Shown here: in pieces, positions 46,686 to 58,586 of the stretch
Numbering within the stretch: the stretch's first letter is position 1
How the letters are laid out: each line of letters begins with the position of its first letter
Source: Bidens hawaiensis
Taxonomy: Eukaryota; Streptophyta; Magnoliopsida; Asterales; Asteraceae
Length of the DNA: 64,000 nucleotides
Assembly (NCBI GenBank): GCA_021521415.1
Contig: JAIQDT010000666.1
Coordinates: 558,001-622,000 of the forward strand
Reading direction: 5' to 3'
Program-made: the position numbers and the translations under genes
The notes under the pieces: generated by a model
The model's database searches: none
What the model was told of the DNA's origin: nothing
Seen by the model: the letters and a program-made list of their open reading frames with translations, nothing else

Positions 46686-49151
46686 CCAGCTGCAGCTACT
46701 GTTCGTTCTTAAATCCCATAATCATCTTCGTTTCTTAACCAAATAACTCGATTTAGGTATCAACGGAATCGTCTGACCAGCGCCTACAAACCCCAACCAT
46801 CAAATCGGCTTAACATCGATGTTTAAGGGTGCGATTTAGGCATATAGGTTACAGGTTCTTTTATCAATCGATTAACCCATCAAATCTTAACCATTTTCAG
46901 TAAGTTTAGTTTTGTAGGATTCGTTTTTACCATACAAACACCGATCTATCATTTCTATACTAATCCAAACCTAAACGAACAAGTTCTCGATATAAACGTA
47001 CCGTAAACGAGTCGAACTACGAACACGAGCTGGTCTTTGATGTTGCTTTGGTTCGTCACGACGATCTAGCACCAACAAGCTCGGGTCCTCGCCTTTGGAT
47101 CTTGGTTCGGGTTGTGTGTGTGTTTTGGGTGTGTGTAGGGATTATGGAAAGATGGAATGGGAAGTTAGGGTTTTAGGATGGTTTAAGGGGTATTTATGTC
47201 CCTTAAAGCCCATGGACCTAAGGCCCATCCCACTATCTTAATCTATGTAATTACCCAAGTCCATGATTCTTTCTATATTTAATATTAATTAAATATTAAC
47301 ACTCGTTTTTAAATCATGGACTTTTTTTATTTACTTATATAAAATTCGGGATGTTACAATCTACTTGGTTCTTCCAATGGTTTGGTATGCGTCTCGCCTT
47401 ACCCTAATGAAATTCTAGTAATCAATCCTTCAACTAGGGAGGTCCAAAAAATAACCAAGCCCCAAATTCCTGTAACCGATTCTTCGTGTTTGGGATTTGT
47501 TATGATTCCCAAAATGATGATTACAAGATCATTATAGGGGTTAAGAATGGTGAGAGTTCTACATGTTTTCAAGTGTTTAGTTTAAGATCCGACATTTGGA
47601 AGGTTATCACAGAGATAAACTATGTTTTTACCAGTAGAGTGGGCATGTTGTGCGAGGGGGCCTTCATTGGTTGGTGTATGATACTTCACCCACAAAGAAA
47701 AATGCTATTCTCTCATTTCATTTCTCGGATAAGACGTTTCTGGAAGTCCCCACACCAGATGATGTGACATACAACGCGCTATATACTGGGAAACCCTTCT
47801 TGATGCGGTTGGGGACTATGGACGGGCGTCTATGTTTATTCAGGTTCACAGATGTCCATCATATGTGGGTAATGAATCAGGAGCGATCTTGGGATAAATG
47901 TGGGACAGAACTCGAGATTAAGAATGACGCTGTGCACCTCATAAAACAGTTGAAGAATTACATTCCATATAAGAGGCCCTTGTGTCATCGGATATGCTCT
48001 CGTGATTATCAGTTGGTCAGGCATCGGATGTTTTTCGGAACACCATTATTTGTGGAAAGTCTTGTATCTCCGCACTTTCACAAGAAAGCGCAGAGAAAAA
48101 GACAGGCCACGAGTGCCATCAAGTGTCCAAAGGTGCGTTTTAATTGTGAATACTGTTTTATTATGAGTAATATACATATGATAAAGTTATTTTGAATGAA
48201 TTGACTTTGAGCCTTTAACTACCTAGATCTTCTATCTGTATTCATGTTCAAAATGTACCAAAAGCTTAGCCGATCTATTGTGCCCACCAGTAGCGCCTAA
48301 GCATTGCATGACCCAAGCCTCTGTGACCACCCACGCAAGTGTAAACTTAAAGCTTAGTGTAAACATAAAATAGTTAAGGAAATGCATGATAATAATATGT
48401 GTGTATCAAAGCAATAAAATGTTAACATTTATTTGTGAAACCTTACCTGTCACAGACTCACAGTAGGAACATGCATCCCAAAGCTTTACAATGTTCATTC
48501 TCTTTATCACAAAGTTGTTTACACTTACAGATGACCTTTATTCAGAACTGTGTCATTGGTTGATAAACAAATTGACGATCGGATATTACGAACAGGTTTT
48601 TGATTGTGTGTGCACATTATATGCAACAGACGTATATCAAACAAAATATAATGGTATTAGAATACTTGGTAACTGTCAATTGCTGTGAATACATACATAT
48701 ATACTTGCATATTGGTGATGTTTTATAACAGCATTTTGAAAGGTTGCAACGGTTAGGATCATAACCGTATTACAAGTTAACCGCCAAGATATATAATACG
48801 AAATCTAGATACTAAAGTATATGTTTTAAATACATATTATAATGTTCTAATGCTAAGATTAACATAATAATTCAACATCGGTATCATTCATCTATGAATG
48901 GTTATTGCCATTGAGTTCCAAGCCCTCTTTATGACCTTGTAATTGTTTTTTACTTTACTCATTTGTTATACAATTATCATATTTTGGGCTTTCTTTCATT
49001 TCTTGTAGTTCTATCTTTCACAGGTATGAGAACTATTTTATGTTTGCTTCTACTATGGATTTTGGCACACTAACTTGTTATAAGTTTTCAGGTTAAAGCA
49101 AGCAGGCATGCCAGTGGGAACGCCAGTACCAGTTCTGGTCTCGAGAATTGA

Positions 49152-49699
49152 TAAAGTGGAAGCTATGAATTTGACAAGAGATTCTGGTTGTTTTGTGTTT
49201 GAAGGTCTTGATAGTTCAGATTGTGTTTTAAAAATTGTTACTTTGTTGGAGTCTTACTGGTTGTGCTTGATTGTGTTTAACTATATATGCTTTTAAATAT
49301 TGTGAGTTTGTTGGATGCTTCTCGCGTGTTTGGTTTTAAAAATTAATTTTTTTTTGTTCGATGGTAGATTTCTTTTAAGTTTATAGGGTGTAGAGATGCA
49401 AACTGTGAACTAGGCCTTGAAAAACGGATAGGTCAGGCCTGATTCGTGTATCTGGTTGAAACAGTTCGGGTTAAAACAGCTCGTATTGGTAAAACAGGTT
49501 CGGATCGATGGTGTATTTTCTTGACTTAATAGGATGCACAGACAGCAACCTGTGAGCTATAAATATAAATATAAATTTAGAGATATGACTTCACATTATT
49601 CTACAAATCACATACATATTGGTACATACTACAAATGTATGCACATAAGGTTGTGGATTCATTATAGCTCATTACTAATCGTATTTGTGAACCCATATA
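49152..49699. other. intergenic between F-box gene 5 and channel pseudogene
   Basis: Its arrangement matches 51759-52147 (downstream of gene 6): CTTTATTGGATG/TTTGTTGGATG, TTTGTTCGATGGTA, GGGTGTAGAGATGCA. Probably duplicated 3' flank. No gene. Confidence 0.5.
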
Positions 49700-49899
49700 A
49701 ACTAGTTCATCAAGTTGTTCTTGCGGTTCTTCTATAATCCTGTTGAGCGGTTGAGTTGTTGGAAGTTTGTTTTGTTGATCCTAAGCAAAACTCCCATTTT
49801 CGCCTTCATTTGCAGGATTTTATTATAATTTTGGATGCATATGGCGATCGATTTTGTCCATATTACCGCAGTCATGGGCGGTTGTGGTGATGAATCCAT
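49700..49899 (-). pseudogene. Hv1-like proton channel pseudogene, all membrane segments deleted
   Basis: On the minus strand it starts ATGGATTCATC at 49899, as in the gene at 52148-52831. It keeps the cytoplasmic N-terminal region (about 130 bp), then jumps near 49750 directly to the last codons (AGGATTATAGAAGAA, coding IIEE). The whole of S1-S4 is missing. It lies in the same position and orientation relative to F-box gene 5 as the full gene has to F-box gene 6. Confidence 0.75.
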
Positions 49900-50279
49900 G
49901 GTCAGAAATATAGGTGACAGTGGTGGTGAATTGGTAGATTGTTATTTGTATGGAAAGTTTTATATTTTGCTTAGCCTTTAAGCCTTGATCCATTGGGTCA
50001 TTTGATTGGCCTTTGAAGTCAAGTTGAGAACTTGTTGGTTTTTATGGACTCGTGGATGAAAACAACATCTGCTAACTCTTCAAAGTTCAAACTTCAAACC
50101 ATCTTCACACATGATTGGTTACTTGGTTTAGCAAATCTAACGGAGTTAGCAAATTGGACCTGTTGAAATTGAAAATCCTGATGGCCCAATGGGTTACCAA
50201 CCCATACAAACAAAATAAAAAGAACTTTCAAAAGATTATATCCATTCATGTGTAACTTAACTTTAGCCTTAGGGTTCCA
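49900..50279. other. upstream region of F-box gene 6
   Basis: 49900-50060 continues the similarity to the 5' flank of the Hv1-like gene (GTCAAGTTGAGAACTTGTTG). 50090-50279 should contain the promoter and leader of F-box gene 6; no clear TATA box. Confidence 0.4.
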
Positions 50280-51167
50280 ATGGCACATCTTCCTTTCGAA
50301 TTACAACGTGAGATATTCAAACAATTGCATGTAAGGGATCTCATACGATGCAAGAGTGTGTGCAAGTATTGGTTGTCTTTGATATCAGACCCACTTTTCA
50401 TTAAACTCCATCTTAACCATCAATATCACAATGATTGCAACAATAAAAGATTTGCACACCGAAGAGTTACTATGTCCAAAGAACCAGATGATGTTAGTAC
50501 CAGCTTCTTGGACCTCAATGATCGTCATCTTATTGGTTCTTCCCATGGTCTGGTGTGTGTCTCACCTTCCCCTACTAAAATTGTAGTCATTAATCCTTCA
50601 ACTAGGGAGGTAAAGAATGTAACCAAGTCCCGAGATATCCCTGAAACCAGTTTTATGTGTCAGGGCTTTGGTTATGATTCCAAAAACGATGATTACAAGA
50701 TTGTTTTAGTGTTTCAGAAAGGTGAGAATAATGCATGCTTTCATGTATTAAGTTTGCGATATAATATTTGGAAGGTTATCGCGGAGATAAACTATGTTTT
50801 TACTAGTAGAGTCGTCGGTATCTTATGCGAGGGGGCCCTTCATTGGTTAGCAAATGATACTTCACCCGAAAAGAAAATTGTAATTCTTTCATTGCATTTT
50901 TCGGATGAGAAGTTTATGGAGGTCCCCATGCCGGATGACACGAGATACAACAAGCTATATAATAGATGGAAATCCTCGTGGATGCGATTGGGGACTATAA
51001 ATGGGTGTTTATGTTTATCCTGGCTTATATCTATGGATATATGGGTAATGAACAAGGAGCGGTCTTGGGAATATTTTGGGCCAGCACTCAAGATCGAGTA
51101 TGATGCCGTGCACATGATAAAACAATTGAAGAATTACATTCCAAATAAGAGACCCTTGTGTCATTAA
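50280..51167 (+). CDS. F-box protein gene 6 (295 residues)
   Basis: The best preserved of the second F-box subfamily; likely a substrate receptor of an SCF ubiquitin ligase. F-box at residues 1-45 (LPFELQREIFKQLHVRDLIR, CKSVCKYWLSLI). FBA-type region: LIGSSHGLVCVSPSPTKIVV, NPSTREVKNV, GFGYDSKNDDYKIVLVF, LHWLANDTSPEKK and FMEVPMPDD. It lacks the N-terminal extension seen in genes 4 and 5. The frame ends with PLCH and TAA at 51165-51167. After it the same frame still shows family sequence (VESLVSPHFHKKPQRKRR) up to a donor at 51312, and an exon 2 relic at 51681-51758. So it is shortened by roughly 65 residues; the F-box and FBA core are intact. Confidence 0.8.
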   Translation: MAHLPFELQREIFKQLHVRDLIRCKSVCKYWLSLISDPLFIKLHLNHQYHNDCNNKRFAHRRVTMSKEPDDVSTSFLDLNDRHLIGSSHGLVCVSPSPTKIVVINPSTREVKNVTKSRDIPETSFMCQGFGYDSKNDDYKIVLVFQKGENNACFHVLSLRYNIWKVIAEINYVFTSRVVGILCEGALHWLANDTSPEKKIVILSLHFSDEKFMEVPMPDDTRYNKLYNRWKSSWMRLGTINGCLCLSWLISMDIWVMNKERSWEYFGPALKIEYDAVHMIKQLKNYIPNKRPLCH

Positions 51168-51758
51168 GTAGCACCTCATGGTGATTACTGTTTGATCAAG
51201 AATTGGATTTTCCTCAGCATACCAGCATATGTGGAAAGTCTTGTATCACCCCATTTTCACAAGAAACCGCAGAGAAAAAGACGGGCTACAAATACCATCA
51301 AGAGTTATAAGGTTAGTTCTTATTGTGACTATTGTTTTTATGACTACTTTACATATCATTAGCAAATTGTGAGTTGAAAGCTTAGCGAGTCTAGTTGAAT
51401 AACATAATATAGTTAAGTGAATATATATGTTTGATACTATACTAAAACAATAAACATTTAACATTGAGTTGTCAAACTTTTCATGGCTAGGCAAAGTATG
51501 TATACTATTACAGATGACTTTACTATTGGTCATTGCAATTGTGTTCACAAGCTCTCTAGTGACCTTGTAGTTGCTTTTTTATTTTATTGTGCCTTAATCT
51601 TCTCTTGCCCAGTTATAAACACTATTTTATGTTTGCTTCTGGTATGTAATTTGGCACACTAATTTGTAACAAGTTTTCAGGTTATTAAAAAAGCAAATAC
51701 GCATGCCGTTCCTTATGCCCATGGGAACGCCAGTACGAGTTCTGGTGTCGAGAATTAA
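51168..51758 (+). pseudogene. former 3' part and second exon of F-box gene 6
   Basis: Codons after the TAA run in frame to 51311 (KSYK), then a GT-AG intron 51312-51680. Exon 2 at 51681-51758 keeps the NASTSSGVEN tail and TAA found in genes 4 and 5. Translated only if the TAA is bypassed or removed by splicing; otherwise 3' untranslated. Confidence 0.6.
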
Positions 51759-52147
51759 TGAAGTGGAAGTTGTGAAGTTGACAGGAGGTTTTGGTTGTTT
51801 TGTGCTTTAATATTTTGTGACTTTATTGGATGTTTCTCGCGCGTTGGGTTTTAGGAATTGATATTTTGTTTGATGGTACATTTTCTCAAGTTTATAGGGT
51901 GTAAAGATGCATGTCCGTGTAACTAGTCGAAACAGATTCGGGTTAAAACAAGTCGTTTTGGAAAGAAAAAAAAAAGATCAATTTGGTATGGGTTAAAACA
52001 ATATAAGAACTTTTGATTGTTTTGTACTCATAAGTTTCCGGATTCATTTTAAATATATGATACATCCTACAAATGTATGCATAAGTTTCTGGATTCATTT
52101 TCATAATCATTACTAATTACACATTTGATATTTCAAAACGTACACAT
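51759..52147. other. intergenic between convergent F-box gene 6 and Hv1-like gene
   Basis: Probably the two 3' untranslated regions. Nothing else seen. Confidence 0.45.
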
Positions 52148-52831
52148 CTAAGCTCGTTTATGGAGTTGTTCTTGCAGTTCTTCTATAATCTTGTTGAGTC
52201 TTTCATTTTCTTCTTGAAGCAACTCAAACTGACACAATATACTCGTTATTTGCAATTCAATGGCCGCGTCACTCAGCTCAAAAACGCTCTCAACAACCCT
52301 CAAAACCCGCCACAAACTCACCACAACAATCAACCCGACCCCAACTCGTTCCATCAAAATTTCAGACAACAATGCACCAATCAAAACCACACCATCAGCA
52401 ACCAACCCGGGGCGTTTGAAAAACGAACTCCCACACCCTATAACTAGTGCCACACTTTTGGTAGCAAAAATAACCAAGATTCCAATTCCTATCCAATGGT
52501 ACCAAACATCTACGGTCTTGCTAATTCTGTTCCTTGTGGGACAAGAAACGATGGTTCTTGAGAGTTCAAGAACTACCATAACTAGATCAACGACGAGTAA
52601 CACAATGGCTATAATATGAATCAGGGTCGATTCTAGGAAATGTGTTAAGTGGTTTCTCCAAGGAGGTTTGTTGTTGGATGTTTGTTTGGTTGATCCGGAG
52701 AAAAACTCCCATTTTTGCCTTCTTTTGCAAGATTTGATTAGATTTTGGATGGATACGTTGATCGATTCGGTTGATATTACAGCCGTCGGGGGCGGTTCGG
52801 GTTGGTGGTGTTGGATTTGAGATGAATCCAT
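52148..52831 (-). CDS. voltage-gated proton channel (Hv1/HVCN1-like) protein
   Basis: A single-exon, four-helix voltage-sensor protein of the Hv1 type, which would conduct protons across a membrane. I start at ATG 52829-52831 (227 residues) because of its ACCCATGG context and because the pseudogene keeps this ATG; an upstream ATG at 52918 would add 29 residues. S1: HIIAIVLLVVDLVMVVLEL with the Asp matching the Hv1 selectivity Asp (human D112). S2: WIGIGILVIFATKSVALVI. S3: LVADGVVLIGALLSEI. S4: VVVSLWRVLRVVES, matching the RLWRVARIIN signature. A coiled coil (LLQEENERLNKIIEELQEQL) ends the protein, as in Hv1 dimers. By eye, the first S4 Arg is Ser, the S4 Asn is Glu, and the S2 acid (human E153) is Lys. 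The fold is confident; proton conduction is less certain. Confidence 0.8.
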   Translation of the reverse strand: MDSSQIQHHQPEPPPTAVISTESINVSIQNLIKSCKRRQKWEFFSGSTKQTSNNKPPWRNHLTHFLESTLIHIIAIVLLVVDLVMVVLELSRTIVSCPTRNRISKTVDVWYHWIGIGILVIFATKSVALVIGCGSSFFKRPGLVADGVVLIGALLSEILMERVGVGLIVVVSLWRVLRVVESVFELSDAAIELQITSILCQFELLQEENERLNKIIEELQEQLHKRA

Positions 52832-53985
52832 GGGTGGAAATATGTGTGTGACAATGGTGGTGAATGGTAGGTTGTTATTTGTATGGAAAGTATGATATAA
52901 AGGTTCATTGGAAGGCAAGTTAATTCAAGTTTTAAGCTTTTTATTGGTCATGAGATTGGGCTTTGAAGTTAAGTTGAGAACTTGTTGTCATCTGGATGAA
53001 AATCACATCTACTAACTTGTTAGATAACTTCTAATTCTCTGAATAAATCTAACATGAACCTTATATAATAAACAATTAATTATATGCATATTCTTTACTG
53101 TTTTTTACTGTTTGATAAAGCTTGCGTGCATTTATTTAGATAAATAAAGTAATCATATAATAACTAAATTTATATTATATTATTATTTATAAAATAGTAT
53201 ATTAAAAAAATTAGTTGTACATGGAAAAGTATTTGACTATTTGTATAATGATTTAAGTTTGAGTAGAGCTCGAGTTCTCTTAAACTAAATGAGTCAACCT
53301 CAAGTTTAGACGAATTGGTTATATGATCGACTCGACTCGACTTGTTTATAGGGTGTAAGTGAGCTAAGCCTAAGCTCGTTAAGGCTCAAACTTGACTTGA
53401 GCTCAACTCATTTATTAGTCGTTAATTATTTAATTACTTTGTTATATATTTTTATAATTATTTAGGTATATATTTATAATTATAACTTTTATGAATAATA
53501 CAATATATATTACTTAATTATTTTACTTATAACTTATGCATAATAGTGGTTATTATATAAATATATTAAATATAAATTATATAAATAAAACGCCCGTTTA
53601 GACTCACGAGCCAGCTTAAGCTCGATATATGAATTTGGGGCTCGAGCTCATTTATTAAATGAGCCTCAGTAAAAGCTTAAGCTCGAGCTTGAACTCAGTT
53701 AATTAAGCTAGGCTTGATCTAAGGTTTTAACTGGTCGACCTTAATGCTCATGCTCGTTTACATATGCTCGTTTACATCCCTACTTGTTCACACTAAAACA
53801 TGTGAAAGTATATATTCTCATTTTAATAAAAAAATACTTATTGAAGATTGGATCCTGCATGAGTTGGATTGATTGAAGATGCTCAAAGCATATGTTAACA
53901 ACGAATATTTTATGATTTCATTTGTCTTCTTTACATTATTATTTATCAACCTTAACTAATTAACTCTTAACATCAACATACAACA
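52832..53985. other. intergenic with a GCTCGAG-rich MITE-like element
   Basis: 52832-53000 is the leader/promoter side of the Hv1-like gene. From about 53342 to 53783 lies a repeat whose left end TAGGGTGTAAGTGAGC and right end (opposite strand) TAGGGATGTAAACGAGC are similar inverted termini. The interior is rich in AGCTCGAGC/AAGCTCG strings. Probably a decayed non-autonomous element. The AKR promoter should be at about 53800-53985. Confidence 0.5.
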
Positions 53986-56146
<2,161 letters not shown>

Positions 56147-56284
56147 TTTGTTTGTAGTACCATAGTTATGTTAGGTTTGATGTTGTTAACCAAGCTTAAA
56201 AGATTGTGACTTTGTTGGATGTTTCTGGTGTGTTAAGTTTTAGCATATGTTGAATTCTCGGTGTTATTATTATATAATATAATC
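56147..56284. other. 3' flank of aldo-keto reductase 1
   Basis: Probably the 3' untranslated region; ends in an ATTATTATATAATATAAT stretch before the Helitron-like element. Confidence 0.4.
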
Positions 56285-56867
56285 ACAAAGTTTGGTGCCG
56301 CAAAGTCCCGACTGGGCAACTTTGCGGCACCTGATTGGTCCTTTCAAGTTTGTTTTAGTTTAGGTCCGTAACAAATGTAACGAAAAACGGCCGAACACTC
56401 ATTGGTTCTTTTTGGTATCGGAACACTCAGTTTTAGTTTCAGTCTGTAACAAACATAACGAAACTGACCAAATGTCAATTTTGTTTTGTTTTAGTTTCAG
56501 TACTGTAAAAAACGTAGCTAAAACCGAACGAATGCCGATTTTGTTTTTTTTAGTTCCGATACCGTAATGAACGTGGCAGAAACCAACCGAATTTGCGTAG
56601 ACTCACCGTCTCAACTCCCGAGATTGATAACAATAGGGTTTTACCAACGACCGAGTTTTACCGGCTGATGCCACTTCGTCCACCTCAAATTTTATTATTT
56701 TTTTGTTTTTATTTTGGCTTTAGTTCCGTACAATAACACACGTGACTAAAACTGACCGATTTCGTGTTGACTTACCGCCTCAACCCTTGCGACCGATAAC
56801 GCTTGGGTTTTACCATTCCCGGGTTTTACCAACCTGCCCCGGCGCGTTGCGCCGGACAAAACTCTAG
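56285..56867 (+). mobile_element. Helitron-like element (3' end clear, 5' end tentative)
   Basis: The 3' end has the hairpin CCGGCGCGTTGCGCCGG (56839-56855, 7-bp stem), then 8 nt, then CTAG at 56864-56867 followed by T. This is the hairpin plus CTRR end of Helitrons, which insert between A and T. The proposed 5' end (TCACAAAGTTTGG after an AT stretch) starts with TC, and an inverted GTGCCGCAAAG/CTTTGCGGCAC pair lies nearby (about 56293-56330). No Rep/helicase coding, so non-autonomous. Confidence 0.5.
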
Positions 56868-57159
56868 TTCATTATAATTCAAGTAGGCTAATTATTCTAT
56901 TGCAAGTTATGTGCTAAGTAATTGATACTGTGTGCATGGTGTAATATATATTTTTATTTTTTATCTACTAACATCAAGCTCTTTTTTATAGGATAACTTG
57001 AAATTGGCAAGTATTATAAAATTCTTTAAATTTAAAAATTAAATAAGCATTTGAAACAATATGGTCAATATGCAAACTAAAATGACATGGAACCACCATT
57101 CACAAGACAAGTTATTACAGATGGTGTTACAACTTAAAAGAGACCATAATTTATTTTCA
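56868..57159. other. intergenic, AT-rich
   Basis: I see nothing in this stretch. Confidence 0.4.
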
Positions 57160-57262
57160 TACCAAAAGGGGATAGCGACGCAGCTTGTTGCTCGCTTACT
57201 CATTATCCAGATGTAGCTCGGTTTGTGTTATATATAAATTTAAATATAAAAAAAATAAAAAT
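57160..57262 (+). mobile_element. non-LTR retroelement 3' end, fragment D
   Basis: The plus strand contains CAAAAGGGGATAGCGACGCA followed by GCTTGTTGCTCGCTTACTC, equivalent to the conserved QKG.AAQLVAR.L end of the family at 23949. A short tail ending in A-rich sequence follows (57240-57262). It abuts the truncated gypsy gag at 57268 and may mark the deletion or insertion point. Confidence 0.65.
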
Positions 57263-57267
57263 TAAAA

Positions 57268-57732
57268 CTAAAGTTGTACATTAGTTGGGCAAAATTTCTT
57301 TAATATAAGACCTTTGAATGTTTCCCAACTTAAGTTGTACATTACTTCTCTCCCTTTGCTCATCAACATAGTATTCCACCACTCATGCGCCTCTCCTTTG
57401 AACATTAAGGCGGAATACTGAATCTTCTCTTTATCAGTACACTTACTTGGTATTACTATTGTTTCCATCTCCTCAAGCCACCTCACGGTTGTGATGGCTC
57501 CTTTATCTCCGTGAAACTCCTTTGATCCATAATACTTGAAGTCTTTAAACGAACATCCACCAATTTTGAGTTTCTTTTGTTTCTTTCGTTTCTTATTCTT
57601 TGGATTATTATTAGCTGTAGAGCTATCATAAGTTTCTTCTTTTCTCGAATGAACAGATTTACTTCGACTTCTCTCATTATATTTTGGTTGACTTTGACTC
57701 ATTGAAAAGTCATTCATAGCTTCCTTAATCAT
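57268..57732 (-). pseudogene. gypsy gag fragment (capsid core)
   Basis: 154-codon frame with the retrotransposon gag signature: FHGDKGAITTVRWLEEME, then FKGEAHEWWNTM and LSWETFKGLILKKFCP. A basic KKRKKQKK stretch precedes it. The frame ends four residues after KKFCP, where the family would continue, so the gene is truncated by the break at 57268. Confidence 0.8.
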
Positions 57733-57974
57733 CTTTTGAATTCCGATTTTATATTGAGCGGGAATTTCATTATCTTTATTGTTAACATTTCTTCATTTTC
57801 ATTTTTTTTGGAGGACTGTTGTGAGAGTTTGCACTTTCTTCTCTTGACATACTACAATAAAATTTTAAATGATAAGTCCAATATTCGAAGAATTCAAAAC
57901 TTATCTTTTATTCATCTTATTATAGTTTACAAGAGTGCATTTTATTCGCTACAATTATTTTCTCTACTAAGGTT

Positions 57975-58244
57975 CTACTTTTTCCAGCGAATGACTAATT
58001 TCTTGATCTTACTATCTTTCTTGATAGTCTCCTTTTCTTTCACCTCTATCTCTTTCATTATTACTTCCTTTTGGATGTGAGGACAATATCCCTTTCCGTG
58101 AGAATATTCATCCGGATAGGTCATTACTTCTTTTTCCTTTGGCATCATTGGTTTCTTGGATCTACTTGATCCTGCTCCATATGTGTTTGGAATTATCTGG
58201 GCTAGCTGAATGTCAGAATCATATGAATCCGAATCTTCCTCCAT
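57975..58244 (-). pseudogene. gypsy gag N-terminal fragment
   Basis: 89-codon acidic then basic frame beginning MEEDSDSYDSDIQLAQ, between the primer-binding site and the gag core. It fits the leader part of gag; stops and a frame change separate it from 57268-57732. Confidence 0.5.
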
Positions 58245-58569
58245 TTTTGTTTGTCATGTACTTTCATCGCTAGATATAGGAATTGGGAGAAAAGACGTTC
58301 CCATAAATCCTTTTCCTTTACCAGATCGAAGCTTAACGGATTCTTCGCTAGATTGACAATCGGACATCTGCGCGAGGTTTAATTTTTGGGATAGGTAGAC
58401 GTTCCTATCTTATTTGTTATATCTTATCCGTATTTAGTTTTGAATGATTTCTAGATACTTTTCAACTAAGTATCTATGTTGCTTGAATCAAAATCAATAT
58501 AATAAGTTTTCAAAACTTATCCTTAATCAAAGCCTAGGTATAATCAAATACCTAATTCGCTAAGATTGA

Positions 58570-58583
58570 TGGCTCTGATACCA
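58570..58583 (-). other. primer-binding site (initiator tRNA-Met)
   Basis: On the minus strand TGGTATCAGAGCCA, the usual plant LTR-retrotransposon site complementary to initiator tRNA-Met, three bases from the LTR end. Confidence 0.9.
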
Positions 58584-58586
58584 ACC

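Larger units (their letters stand above)
44773..47358. mobile_element. 2.6-kb LTR-like insertion (probable solo LTR) in F-box gene 5
   Basis: Begins TGTAAGGCCCCGAACCC and ends CGGGATGTTACA, so both ends read TGTAA inward. The repeat ATCTACT lies on both sides (44766-44772 and 47359-47365), and removing the element and one copy restores F-box coding sequence. It has no long coding frame. It contains two tandem arrays and a GC-rich block (about 46225-46310). Orientation is uncertain; ends of type TGTAACATCCC on the minus strand resemble the gypsy LTR at 58587-60944. Confidence 0.7.
44432..49151 (+). pseudogene. F-box protein gene 5, split by a 2.6-kb insertion
   Basis: N-terminal part 44432-44683: extension with repeated phrases, then F-box LPRDIQQKILIGLSVMDLIR and CKSICKSWSS. 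A TAA follows at 44681. The 44773-47358 element separates it from the rest. From 47363 the remainder continues with stops and one frameshift near 47650: GICYDSQNDDYKIIIGVKNG, then EGALHWLVYDTSP, FLEVPTPDDV, QERSWDKCG and VESLVSPHFHKK. The donor is at 48133. Exon 2 at 49092-49151 reads VKASRHASGNASTSSG and stops at TGA. Gene structure (two exons, phase-0 intron) is as in genes 4 and 6. Confidence 0.8.

Noticed and set aside
52160..52619. Plus-strand frames of 95 and 119 residues
   Set aside because: Antisense to the Hv1-like gene.
52832..52918. Upstream ATG of the Hv1-like gene at 52918
   Set aside because: The pseudogene copy preserves the ATG at 52831 but not this one, and 52831 has the better start context.
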